In this document: piece by piece, positions 55,837-64,000 of the stretch
Layout of the letters: every line of letters begins with the position of its first letter
How positions within the stretch are numbered: position 1 is the stretch's first letter
Notes under the pieces: generated by a model
Told to the model about the DNA's origin: nothing
Databases searched by the model: none
Seen by the model: only the letters and a program-made list of their open reading frames with translations
DNA from: DATAEE01 sp036258175
GTDB lineage: Bacteria; Acidobacteriota; Vicinamibacteria; Vicinamibacterales; 2-12-FULL-66-21
DNA: 64,000 nucleotides
NCBI GenBank assembly: GCA_036258175.1
Contig: DATAEE010000421.1
Location: forward strand, 21,618 to 85,617
Direction: 5' to 3'
Program-made: the position numbers and the translations under genes

Positions 55837-58578
55837 GAACTCGGCCAGCGCGGCGTTGTCCTGATTGAGCTCCACAACGCGCAGCCTCCCGGTCAGCGGC
55901 ACCGTCACCTCGGCCACTTTGTCCGTCACCCGCACGAGCAGTTCGTCGGTCGAACCCGATTCGTACACCAGCGTCACGAGCACCGGCACGTCGACGACCG
56001 GCCCGACGTGCTCGAAGCGCAGCGCGACCGAGGCGCCGTCTGCCCCTCGCGTCGAGTGGAACGTCAACTGCGGAATCTGCGTGCCTTCGATCCAGCCTTC
56101 AAAGAATCTCGCCAGGTTGACCCCGGCTTCAGCCTCCATCGCTTTGCGGAAATCGTCGGTTCCAGCTTTGCGGAATCGGTACTCCTGGTAGAACCGGCGC
56201 ACGCCGCCGAAAAACGCGTCGTCGCCGACGAGCCGCCGGAGCATGTGGAGCACCATCGCCGCCTTGTTGTAGACGATGGCCCGGAAGACTCGTCCTTCAC
56301 CCTTGATGTGGCCGAGCCGATACCCGAGCGCGACCGGTCCCTGACTGGAATGCTCGAGCGCCCACTTCCTCATCTGCCGCAGCAGATTCACGAAGACGTC
56401 GTCGCCGCGCTCTTCGCGCGCGTACAAGGCGGCGAAGTACTGCGCGAAGCCTTCACTGATCCACTGCTCGTGGTAGTTCTTCCATCCGACGCCCTGGCCC
56501 CACCACTGGTGCGCCACCTCGTGAGCCAGAAAGAACGACGGAAAGTCATCGAAGCTCACCGGGTCGCCGCGCCAGCTGACAGGTGACATTGGCAGCGGCT
56601 GGTTCAGGATCGCGAAGTAGGCCGGGCTGTGGCCGCCGGGCAGATCGCTCTCCGTCAGCGCAAGAGTGAAGCTCGGGTAGGGGGCGCCGCCGACGAGTCC
56701 GCCGTAGAACTGCACGATGCGGGACACGCGCTCGAGCATCGCCCGCCCGCGAGACTGCTGCCGCGGGTTCGCTTTGATCGACAGCGCGACCGACGCAATC
56801 TCCGGGTTGACGGCGACCAGTTTGTTTGCCGCCGAGAGCTCACGCCCGGGTGCGGCTCCGACATTCACGTTCGCGGCATCTACTTGATTGAGCCGCGTGA
56901 TCAGGCACGACAGGTAGCGCAGCGGCTGCGCGGCGCTGAACACGAACAGCTTCCGCACCTCGGATCCGTTCGCAGTCTGGACCGCCACGACGCGCGTGGT
57001 CTTCAACTCGCCGGTCGCGACCGCCTCGGCGTCGGTCGGCACGGTCACGCGGATCGTGGCCGTCGCGTAGTCGCTCGAGGGCGACTGCGGGTACCAGTAG
57101 CTTCGATTGCTGTAAATGTAGCGAGGCTCCGCGACGATGACCGGCATGTCCTGCACTGATTCCTGCCGTTCCTGCTCGACCTCGATCGCCTCGCGCTCGA
57201 GCGTCTGTGGCGGCAGCCGTCCCGAGTACACGACGTCGAGTGACAGCTGCGTGCCTTCGACGACCGTGGCCGGCAGATTCACGATGAGGCTGTTCTGCCC
57301 GAAGACGCGGAGAAACAGGAGGCGGCCCAGCTGAGGCGAGCTGACCGATCGCACGGTGAGCGCCTCCGCGAGCCGCAGCGTCAGTGTCGTCGTCGCGCGC
57401 GCGGTCGTCGTCAGGCGGACGCTGGTCCGGCCGTCGACCCACAAACGATCGGGCCAGAAATTCGCCTCGACGTCGTAGTTGTTCACGTCGTAGTCGATGA
57501 GCGAGTCGTCGTCGTAGTGAGGCCCACGGAGCGCCAGCTTCTCGGGCGACGCGTAGACCGAGATGTTCTTCCGGCGCCGCCTGTCGAAGAGCGTGATGTC
57601 CTCCGCTTCGCCGCCAGAACGCGCGTACGTGAGCGAGCCATGGCGCTTCGTTCGGACCTCCGCGACGAAGTCGCCGGACGGCGGCGTGAGCGACCAGGTC
57701 TCGCGGCTCAGATCGCTCAGGTTCAGCGCAAACGTCTGCGTGATGAACTCGCCGAAGACGGACTGGGCTTTCCGGAGCTCTGAGGAGTCGACGGCTCGCG
57801 GCGTCAGAGTCCCCGGCGCGACACGCCGCTCGTAATCGTACGGGTTGAGCCGGACGAAGGCCGCTTCGAACTGCGAGGTCAGCGTATCGCTGCCCGCGAA
57901 GATTCGGACCTGCCCGCGCTCCGCGGCCGGGCCCGGTTCGAACCGCATGGTTCCGTTGCCGCGCAGGACCATCGCCGTGGTTCCATCGAGCGTGTCCGCG
58001 ACGAAAACGTTCCCCGCGGGCAGCTCCAGCGTGAAATCCTGCGCGGTAATCACCAGGTTTTTCGCCGCGAACTGCTTCGCGGGGTCGAGCATCAACCGGT
58101 GCAGCCCGTCCACCATCGAGAGCTGCTGCGCGCCGACGATCTGCCAGGACGCTGTGTCTGTCATGGTCGCAGCGGTTTTCGGGGCGCGGATGATGTCTAT
58201 CTGCCAGGTCGCGATTCGGGCTGCGGGTCCGCGTTCGAGGAAGGCTTCGAAGAGGACTCGGTACGCCTGGCCTTCAGGCGCGCCGGGGAGCGGCAGCCGA
58301 TCGCGCTCGCGTACCACGGCGCGTGTGATGCCCGGGACGAACGTGGAGTCGGCGAACTGGCGCGCGGCTTCGTGCTGCGAGTCGGGGCCGACGAGCGCCA
58401 GGTAGCCGGCCGGGTCGCCGCTGACAAGCGCCTGCTCCAGCCGCGCCGACAGGGCCTGCAGGGTTTCGTCGCCCGCATCCGCCGGCTGGGCTGCGACAGG
58501 GGGCTCGAGGCAGACCAGCAGCAGAGCCGCGAACGCCAGAATCCCATGGCGCACGCCTTTCGGCTTGCCGGCATCCAT
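55828..58578 (-). CDS. M1-family zinc metallopeptidase, exported
   Basis: 916 aa. Signal peptide (ILAFAALLLVCLEPPVAAQ). The N-terminal half is beta-rich; the M1 catalytic region has HEVAH (686-690) and the downstream Glu in WISEGFAQYFAALY. The usual GAMEN exopeptidase motif is not evident; SDLPGGHSPAYFAIL stands near that site, so substrate binding differs from PepN. It trims peptides in the periplasm. The C-terminal part has immunoglobulin-like character. It runs with the SpoIIE phosphatase 35 bp upstream. Confidence 0.88.
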   Translation of the reverse strand: MDAGKPKGVRHGILAFAALLLVCLEPPVAAQPADAGDETLQALSARLEQALVSGDPAGYLALVGPDSQHEAARQFADSTFVPGITRAVVRERDRLPLPGAPEGQAYRVLFEAFLERGPAARIATWQIDIIRAPKTAATMTDTASWQIVGAQQLSMVDGLHRLMLDPAKQFAAKNLVITAQDFTLELPAGNVFVADTLDGTTAMVLRGNGTMRFEPGPAAERGQVRIFAGSDTLTSQFEAAFVRLNPYDYERRVAPGTLTPRAVDSSELRKAQSVFGEFITQTFALNLSDLSRETWSLTPPSGDFVAEVRTKRHGSLTYARSGGEAEDITLFDRRRRKNISVYASPEKLALRGPHYDDDSLIDYDVNNYDVEANFWPDRLWVDGRTSVRLTTTARATTTLTLRLAEALTVRSVSSPQLGRLLFLRVFGQNSLIVNLPATVVEGTQLSLDVVYSGRLPPQTLEREAIEVEQERQESVQDMPVIVAEPRYIYSNRSYWYPQSPSSDYATATIRVTVPTDAEAVATGELKTTRVVAVQTANGSEVRKLFVFSAAQPLRYLSCLITRLNQVDAANVNVGAAPGRELSAANKLVAVNPEIASVALSIKANPRQQSRGRAMLERVSRIVQFYGGLVGGAPYPSFTLALTESDLPGGHSPAYFAILNQPLPMSPVSWRGDPVSFDDFPSFFLAHEVAHQWWGQGVGWKNYHEQWISEGFAQYFAALYAREERGDDVFVNLLRQMRKWALEHSSQGPVALGYRLGHIKGEGRVFRAIVYNKAAMVLHMLRRLVGDDAFFGGVRRFYQEYRFRKAGTDDFRKAMEAEAGVNLARFFEGWIEGTQIPQLTFHSTRGADGASVALRFEHVGPVVDVPVLVTLVYESGSTDELLVRVTDKVAEVTVPLTGRLRVVELNQDNAALAEFLR

Positions 58579-58612
58579 AACAAGTATTAGACCCCGCCAG
58601 GCGGGCCCGGTG

Positions 58613-59764
58613 CTAGATCGAGCGGCGCAAAATCAGAATTGTCAGATCGTCACCCAGCCGGGTGTCGTGGGCATGGCGCTCGACCGCCTTGAGGACAGCC
58701 GCGCCGAGTTCGGCGGGATCATTGAGAGGGCCCGCTTCGATCGTTCGCTCGAGGCCCGTTTCCTCGAAGGGCTGGCCCTTCGGATCCTCCGCATCCGTGA
58801 TGCCATCGCTGTAGAGGATCACGAGCTCGTCCGGGTCGATGTGTGTGGTTCGCGCGTCGTACGTCGAGCGGTCGAACATGCCGAGCGCGACGCCCGTTGC
58901 GCCGAGCCGCTCGAAGGTGCCCGAGGTGCGCCGTACGAGCGGCGGATTCTGGCCGGCGTTGACGTAGGTCAGCTCGCCGGTTGCCGGATCGAACACGCCG
59001 AAGAAAAGCGTGATGAACCGCGACGGCGGGCTGTGACGCCAGATCTGTGCGTTCAAGCGCTCGACCAGCGCCGAGGGCGGCAGCCCCTCGTCCACGAGCG
59101 TCCGCAGCATGGCCAGCAACAGCGCCATCAGCAGCGCCGCCGGGCTTCCTTTGCCGGCGACGTCGCCGAGCGCCACGACAACGCGCCCGTCCGGAAGCGG
59201 GAGGATGTCGAAGAAGTCACCGCCGACCGTGTTCGCCGGACGGCTCAGCCCGCTCGCCAGGACCGTGGGCCGACGGAACGTGCCGCTCGGCAACATCGCC
59301 TGTTGAATCTCGCGCGCGACCTCGAGATCTCCCTTGAGCGAGAGACGGTCCGCCACCTCGAGCATGATGAGCACGTACGCGACCAGGATGCTGAGGAGGA
59401 GCGGAATCGTCCCTTCAACCCACGTCGGTCCAGGCACCAGGATTCGGAAGAAGGGCGTTCCGAACGGGGTGTCGACCAGATGGAACCCCGAAAAGAGCCG
59501 GATGAGGCCGATTAGCGCGAAAACGATCGAGATGGCGAACATCGCCCGGCGCACCGGCGACAGTCGCAGGCTGAAGGCGATCAGGAAGTGGCGGCCCTGC
59601 CGGAACCACCGCTTGTACCACGGCAGGTGCTTCAGCGCCTCGGCGTCGAACCCCCGCACGAAGTAGCGGTACGCGTCCGGCGTATCACGAGTGAACAGCC
59701 GTCCGACGTCCTCCGCCGTGAGGTCGCGGGCGTACTTGTCGTAAAAGCTTCGCGCGCGTGCCAT
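58613..59764 (-). CDS. Membrane-anchored SpoIIE-type PP2C phosphatase
   Basis: 383 aa. An N-terminal cytoplasmic segment (1-65) leads to two membrane helices (AMFAISIVFALIGLIRLFSG; TIPLLLSILVAYVLIMLEVAD), then the PP2C/SpoIIE domain with EIQQAMLPS, VGGDFFDILPLPDG, ALGDVAGKGSPAALLMA, LVILYSDGITDAEDP and GDDLTILILRR. It is the second SpoIIE-like phosphatase in the window (see 45680) and may regulate an anti-sigma pathway. No kinase or anti-sigma partner is beside it. Confidence 0.9.
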   Translation of the reverse strand: MARARSFYDKYARDLTAEDVGRLFTRDTPDAYRYFVRGFDAEALKHLPWYKRWFRQGRHFLIAFSLRLSPVRRAMFAISIVFALIGLIRLFSGFHLVDTPFGTPFFRILVPGPTWVEGTIPLLLSILVAYVLIMLEVADRLSLKGDLEVAREIQQAMLPSGTFRRPTVLASGLSRPANTVGGDFFDILPLPDGRVVVALGDVAGKGSPAALLMALLLAMLRTLVDEGLPPSALVERLNAQIWRHSPPSRFITLFFGVFDPATGELTYVNAGQNPPLVRRTSGTFERLGATGVALGMFDRSTYDARTTHIDPDELVILYSDGITDAEDPKGQPFEETGLERTIEAGPLNDPAELGAAVLKAVERHAHDTRLGDDLTILILRRSI

Positions 59765-59807
59765 CTTCTTTCTATACGCCGTCCCGAGGCCGGGGTTCGG
59801 AGGCCTC

Positions 59808-60992
<1,185 letters not shown>

Positions 60993-61014
60993 GGGCCCAG
61001 AATCCTATCAAAAG

Positions 61015-61395
61015 CTACAGGTACAGAATTGCAATCCAGGGAAAGACGGCAACCACGACGTAGAACAAGGTCAGCCCCGCGACGACCTTGTGGACCGCTG
61101 AGAGGTGCAGCGCGATACCGAAGCTTCCGGCGACCAGCTTCGCTCCGGCGAGCGCGCCGACTTCGCCAAAGCTCGCGATCAACCAAGAGATTAGCGGGTT
61201 CGCCTCGACCGCAAGGCCGAGGTGCCTGACCCCGACGTAGGTAAGGGCGCCATCGGCCGCCTGAGCCATCAGGAACAGGATCACCGCCAGGTCGCCGAAG
61301 CACGAGCGCTGTATGTGACTGACGCGCCACACATTGACCCGCCTGCTGTCGCAGGTGAGCGACGCCGAGTGACCAGATGTGGTGATCGACAGCAT
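61015..61395 (-). CDS. DUF5658-like membrane protein
   Basis: 126 aa from ATG 61395; the frame is open farther up but into the repeat and the AI-2E gene. Three or four membrane helices (FGDLAVILFLMAQAADGALTYVGV, GEVGALAGAKLVAGSFGIALHL, VVAGLTLFYVVVAVFPWIAILYL) with VEANPLISWLIA between, the layout of DUF5658 proteins of unknown role. The first ~30 residues are polar and may not belong if a later start is used. Confidence 0.65.
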   Translation of the reverse strand: MLSITTSGHSASLTCDSRRVNVWRVSHIQRSCFGDLAVILFLMAQAADGALTYVGVRHLGLAVEANPLISWLIASFGEVGALAGAKLVAGSFGIALHLSAVHKVVAGLTLFYVVVAVFPWIAILYL

Positions 61396-61421
61396 CCGGA
61401 GACTGTAACCGCAACGCCCAT

Positions 61422-61449
61422 GCCACCCTTCGACTCGCTGCGCTCGCTC
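61422..61449 (-). repeat. Dispersed 28-bp repeat, copy 2
   Basis: Reverse complement is identical to 17813-17840 over 28 bases. It lies in the 70-bp spacer just after the AI-2E-family stop and before the DUF5658 gene. Confidence 0.75.
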
Positions 61450-61465
61450 AGGGCTGGCCCTTCGG

Positions 61466-62503
61466 CTATTCGTCCGCGGGCAGGAACTCCCGGGCCACGA
61501 CCTGCAGGATGGCGGCAGTCGGGATGGCGAGGATGGCGCCGAGGATGCCGAGAAGGCTGCCACCGATGAGCAGCGCGAGGATAACCGAAACCGCGCTGAT
61601 GCCCACCTGCCGCTCCATCACCTTCGGAACGAGCACGTGATTCTCGAACTGCTGCTGGACGAGAAAGAAGGCCGCGACCATCAGTATTTTCTGCCACGAG
61701 ATCGTCGCCGCAACCGCGAGGGCAGGAATGGCGGCGATGAACGGTCCCACGACCGGGATCATTTCTCCGATGCCGGCGATGAGCGCCAGCACGTAGAAAT
61801 ACGGGACGCCCATCAGCCACAAGCCGATCGCGGCCGTGACGCCGATGATCGTCCCGAGCAGAAGCTGCCCGTTGAGCCACGCGCTGATCTTGACCGTCGC
61901 CGCACGGGTCGCTTTCTCGATGCGCGGCCGTTGGCGTTTCGGGAAGAGCTCGAGGAAGCCCGCTCTCAGATCGTCAGCTTCCACGAGAAAGTAGAACGTC
62001 AGGATCAGGATCGTGACGAGCCCGAACAGCCCACCGAGAATTCCGAAGACCGCTCCCGCGAGCGTGCCCACGGCATCGCCGGTTCCCGGCGCCTGCTCCA
62101 CCGCTTCTTTCAGCGTGAGACGGTGATCGATGATTCCGGCGTTGACGAGCCAGTCCTGGCTTCGCTCCACCATCTTCGGCGCTTCGATCCAGAGCTGCCG
62201 TCCCTGCTCGACGAGCTTCGGGACGATCATGATGCCGATCGCCGTCAGCGTGCCGAGTATCAAAATGTAGAGCGCGAGAATGGCGAGCCAGCGCGGCACG
62301 CGCCGGGCGCCCTTCGGTAGCAGGCGCTGGCGCTCGATCAGCCGGACGATCGGGCTGAAGCCAATCGCGAGCACCATGCTGACGTAGATGAGCAGCAGAA
62401 CGTTGCGTACGAGATAGAGGCACCACAGAATGACGATGGCGCCTGCCGCCATCGCGATGATCTGCGCCGCGAGCCAGCGAGGGTCGCGGGATTCCGGCGC
62501 CAC
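61466..62503 (-). CDS. AI-2E-family permease
   Basis: 345 aa from GTG 62503, which overlaps the last base of the aminotransferase stop codon. Seven or eight membrane helices in the family order: paired N-terminal helices (AAGAIVILWCLYLVRNVLLL; VLAIGFSPIVRLIERQ), a cytoplasmic or periplasmic middle (KMVERSQDWL), and C-terminal helices with GIGEMIPVVGPFIAAIPALAVA and the conserved VLVPKVM segment (ENHVLVPKVMERQVGISAVSVILALLIGG). Members include TqsA and Na+/H+-antiporter-like proteins; the substrate is unknown. The frame also runs open upstream inside the aminotransferase gene, which is not counted. Confidence 0.87.
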   Translation of the reverse strand: MAPESRDPRWLAAQIIAMAAGAIVILWCLYLVRNVLLLIYVSMVLAIGFSPIVRLIERQRLLPKGARRVPRWLAILALYILILGTLTAIGIMIVPKLVEQGRQLWIEAPKMVERSQDWLVNAGIIDHRLTLKEAVEQAPGTGDAVGTLAGAVFGILGGLFGLVTILILTFYFLVEADDLRAGFLELFPKRQRPRIEKATRAATVKISAWLNGQLLLGTIIGVTAAIGLWLMGVPYFYVLALIAGIGEMIPVVGPFIAAIPALAVAATISWQKILMVAAFFLVQQQFENHVLVPKVMERQVGISAVSVILALLIGGSLLGILGAILAIPTAAILQVVAREFLPADE

Positions 62504-63723
62504 TAGGCGGACCGGAAGTCGCGGGTAAACGCCGCCATGTCGTCGTAGATTGCGGCGAGGTCTGACGGCGGCGCGAGAAAGACAATGCGAAGGAAGCCGT
62601 CGCGGGCCGGAAGGCCGAATCCGGATCCGTGCACGCAGAGAATACCCGTCGCGCGGAGTAGACCAAGGACGTAATCTTCGTCGGTTCTCCCGGGCGGGAG
62701 ATCGATCTTCGGCATCGCGTAGAACGCCGCGGTCGGCGCCACGCAGCTCACGCCCGGCATGGCCGAGAGACGCGCCGTCGTCAGCGTGGCGCGCTCGCGA
62801 AGCGCAGCGCGGAAGCTCTCCTGGTGAGACCGGTCGCCGGTGAGCGCTGCGACGATCGCGTGCTGCATCGGCGCCGTGCTGCAGAGCCGGCCGTCCGCCA
62901 ATTTTTTGATCGCCGCCATCACGTCGTCGAGCCGGGTCGTGCGGCTCGCGGCCAGCCAGCCGGCGCGCCAGCCGGGCGCGAGGTACGCCTTCGACAGCGA
63001 CGAAAACGACAGCACCGCCGCGTCCGGGTCGATGCTCGCGAGCGACGGGACTGGACCGGCGTACGCAAGATCTCCGTACACTTCGTCCGCGAGGATGGGA
63101 AGGTTGTGGCGTTCCGCCACCTCGAGGAGCGCGCGGCGGACTTCTGCCGGATACGCGGCGCCGGTCGGGTTGTTCGGGTCGATGACGACGAGCGCGCGCG
63201 TCGCCGGCGTGACGAGGCTTCGCAGGTGATCGAGGTCTGGCAGCCAACCGCGGTCGGGATCCGTCCGATAGTAGAGGGGCCGGGCGCCAATCTTCGCGAG
63301 GACCGCCGTATATAGAGGATAGGTTGGCAGCGGCACCAGGACGTCCGTGCCGGCGTCCGCGAGTGCGGTGAGCGCCAGTTCGATTCCCTCGGACGTGCCG
63401 GATGTGATGACTACGCGCTCCGGGGAGGTTTCCATCCCGCGCGACGCGAGCTCGGAGGCGACCGCTTCACGCGCCGGGGCGATGCCAGGGGACGGCGCAT
63501 ATCCGTTGTGCCCGTCCCGCATCGCGCGTTCCACGGCGGCGATCAGGTGAGCGGGGGTGCTGAATCCGAACGGGATCGGGTCACCTATATTGAGGTAGCG
63601 GACCGTGCGGCCGGCAGCCTCCACCTTTCGGGCCTCGGTGACGATATTCCGGATGGCGTACACGAAGCCGCTGATTCGGGATGCGACGGGGATGGCCGTG
63701 GCCGTGGAATGGCCGGAACCCAT
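62503..63723 (-). CDS. Class I/II PLP aminotransferase (alanine-type)
   Basis: 406 aa from ATG 63723. It begins with SRISGFVYAIRNIVTEARKVEAAGRTVRYLNIGDP, the AlaA-type start, followed by SGTSEGIELAL, DPNNPTGAAYP and the PLP Lys in SSLSKAYLAPGWRAGW; conserved Arg in FLRIVFLAPP binds the carboxylate. It likely exchanges an amino group between alanine or a related amino acid and a 2-oxoacid. An in-frame start 16 codons upstream would add a poor N-terminus. Confidence 0.88.
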   Translation of the reverse strand: MGSGHSTATAIPVASRISGFVYAIRNIVTEARKVEAAGRTVRYLNIGDPIPFGFSTPAHLIAAVERAMRDGHNGYAPSPGIAPAREAVASELASRGMETSPERVVITSGTSEGIELALTALADAGTDVLVPLPTYPLYTAVLAKIGARPLYYRTDPDRGWLPDLDHLRSLVTPATRALVVIDPNNPTGAAYPAEVRRALLEVAERHNLPILADEVYGDLAYAGPVPSLASIDPDAAVLSFSSLSKAYLAPGWRAGWLAASRTTRLDDVMAAIKKLADGRLCSTAPMQHAIVAALTGDRSHQESFRAALRERATLTTARLSAMPGVSCVAPTAAFYAMPKIDLPPGRTDEDYVLGLLRATGILCVHGSGFGLPARDGFLRIVFLAPPSDLAAIYDDMAAFTRDFRSA

Positions 63724-63902
63724 GGGGTGGCATGTTAACAGGACTTGGCTCTGCAAGTTTTTCAGGCGCAAATGCTCGATTCATGTAATTCCTACACGTT
63801 TTCGGAGTGAAATCCGAGCCCGCTGAGCCGTAACGATCTTGTCAAACCCCTTTCCTGCAACCAGTTAATGACGATGGCAAGACCTTTGGAGAAGGAGGCA
63901 GC

Positions 63903-64000
63903 GTGGGGACTGCGACCTCATCACTCGCCGGCATCGCCACTGTCGGCCTGACTGCGGTTCTCACCATCTCCATCCTCCCGGCGCGCGTCGCGGGCCAGCA
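63903..64000 (+). CDS. Exported protein, N-terminal start only (3' truncated by window)
   Basis: GTG 63903 is preceded by GAAGGAGG with 5-nt spacing. The 32 codons visible read as a signal peptide: GTATSSLAGIATVGLTAVLT, then ISILPARVAGQ, ending in a possible signal peptidase site (RVAGQ). The upstream 179 bp (63724-63902) has no gene and may hold this gene's promoter and that of the aminotransferase. An ATG at 63869 in another frame stops early and is not used. The function cannot be told. Confidence 0.55.
   Translation, partial: MGTATSSLAGIATVGLTAVLTISILPARVAGQ

Noticed and set aside
63869..63952. ATG at 63869 as start of the last gene
   Set aside because: This frame ends in a TGA about 28 codons later; the GTG at 63903 has the better ribosome site and a signal peptide.

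Overview
The window is a GC-rich chromosomal segment built around a replication origin. The gene set and order (dnaA-dnaN-gyrB-gyrA going left; rpmH-rnpA-yidD-yidC-jag-mnmE-mnmG-rsmG-parA-parB going right) is the conserved bacterial oriC neighbourhood. A diderm cell envelope is implied by lipoproteins, a SurA-like chaperone, a Wzm/Wzt-type polysaccharide exporter, a heptose nucleotidyltransferase and FabZ. The style of the proteins (UpxY-like NusG paralogue, S9/M1 peptidases, DUF5658, PCYCGC lipoprotein, SpoIIE-type phosphatases) suggests Acidobacteriota, perhaps Vicinamibacteria; that is inference from gene content, not from a marker search.

Layout. 1-310: tail of a UvrD/PcrA helicase. 297-8863 (minus): lipoprotein, gyrA, gyrB, dnaN, dnaA, with no recF between dnaN and gyrB. 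DnaA-box sequences lie on both sides of dnaA (7239-7513 and 8904-8935), consistent with a bipartite oriC. 9086-17770 (plus): ribosome/RNase P/membrane insertion genes, tRNA-modification genes, rsmG and the parAB partition system, with a parS site inside the 3' end of rsmG. 17897-18952: selD, which must be read through an in-frame UGA as selenocysteine. 19025-24025: the five F1 genes of ATP synthase without F0 genes, followed almost without gaps by a PP2C phosphatase, a polysaccharide ABC exporter pair, the heptose nucleotidyltransferase, mfd, a periplasmic PPIase, a NusG paralogue and dusB (to 33593).

33.5-39.4 kb is a regulatory island: Dabb protein, small hypothetical, sigma-54 response regulator, small BldC/Xis-like HTH, a tiny free-standing histidine-kinase dimerisation-like protein, a FliA-type sigma factor, a hybrid histidine kinase convergent with and overlapping it, and a PCYCGC-motif lipoprotein. 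39.4-48.7 kb is mixed metabolism and hydrolases (2,4-dienoyl-CoA-reductase-like SDR, EamA transporter, FabZ, gamma-glutamyltransferase, S9 peptidase, GAF/PP2C phosphatase, class A beta-lactamase-like hydrolase). 48.9-55.3 kb holds two membrane proteins with CHASE3/four-helix-type sensor regions flanking a PDZ protein, a lipid-kinase-family gene, ccdA and an isolated nuoG. 55.4-64.0 kb holds an M1 peptidase, a SpoIIE phosphatase, a KBL/BioF-like enzyme, a DUF5658 protein, an AI-2E-family permease, an aminotransferase and the start of an exported protein.

Genes are very densely packed, with many start/stop overlaps. No tRNA, rRNA, CRISPR, IS element or prophage was seen. Spacers carry short palindromic or repeated elements, including one 28-bp sequence present identically at 17.8 and 61.4 kb. 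No gene-free stretch exceeds 300 bp. The strongest candidate for second looks is the selenocysteine selD with its SECIS-like hairpin.
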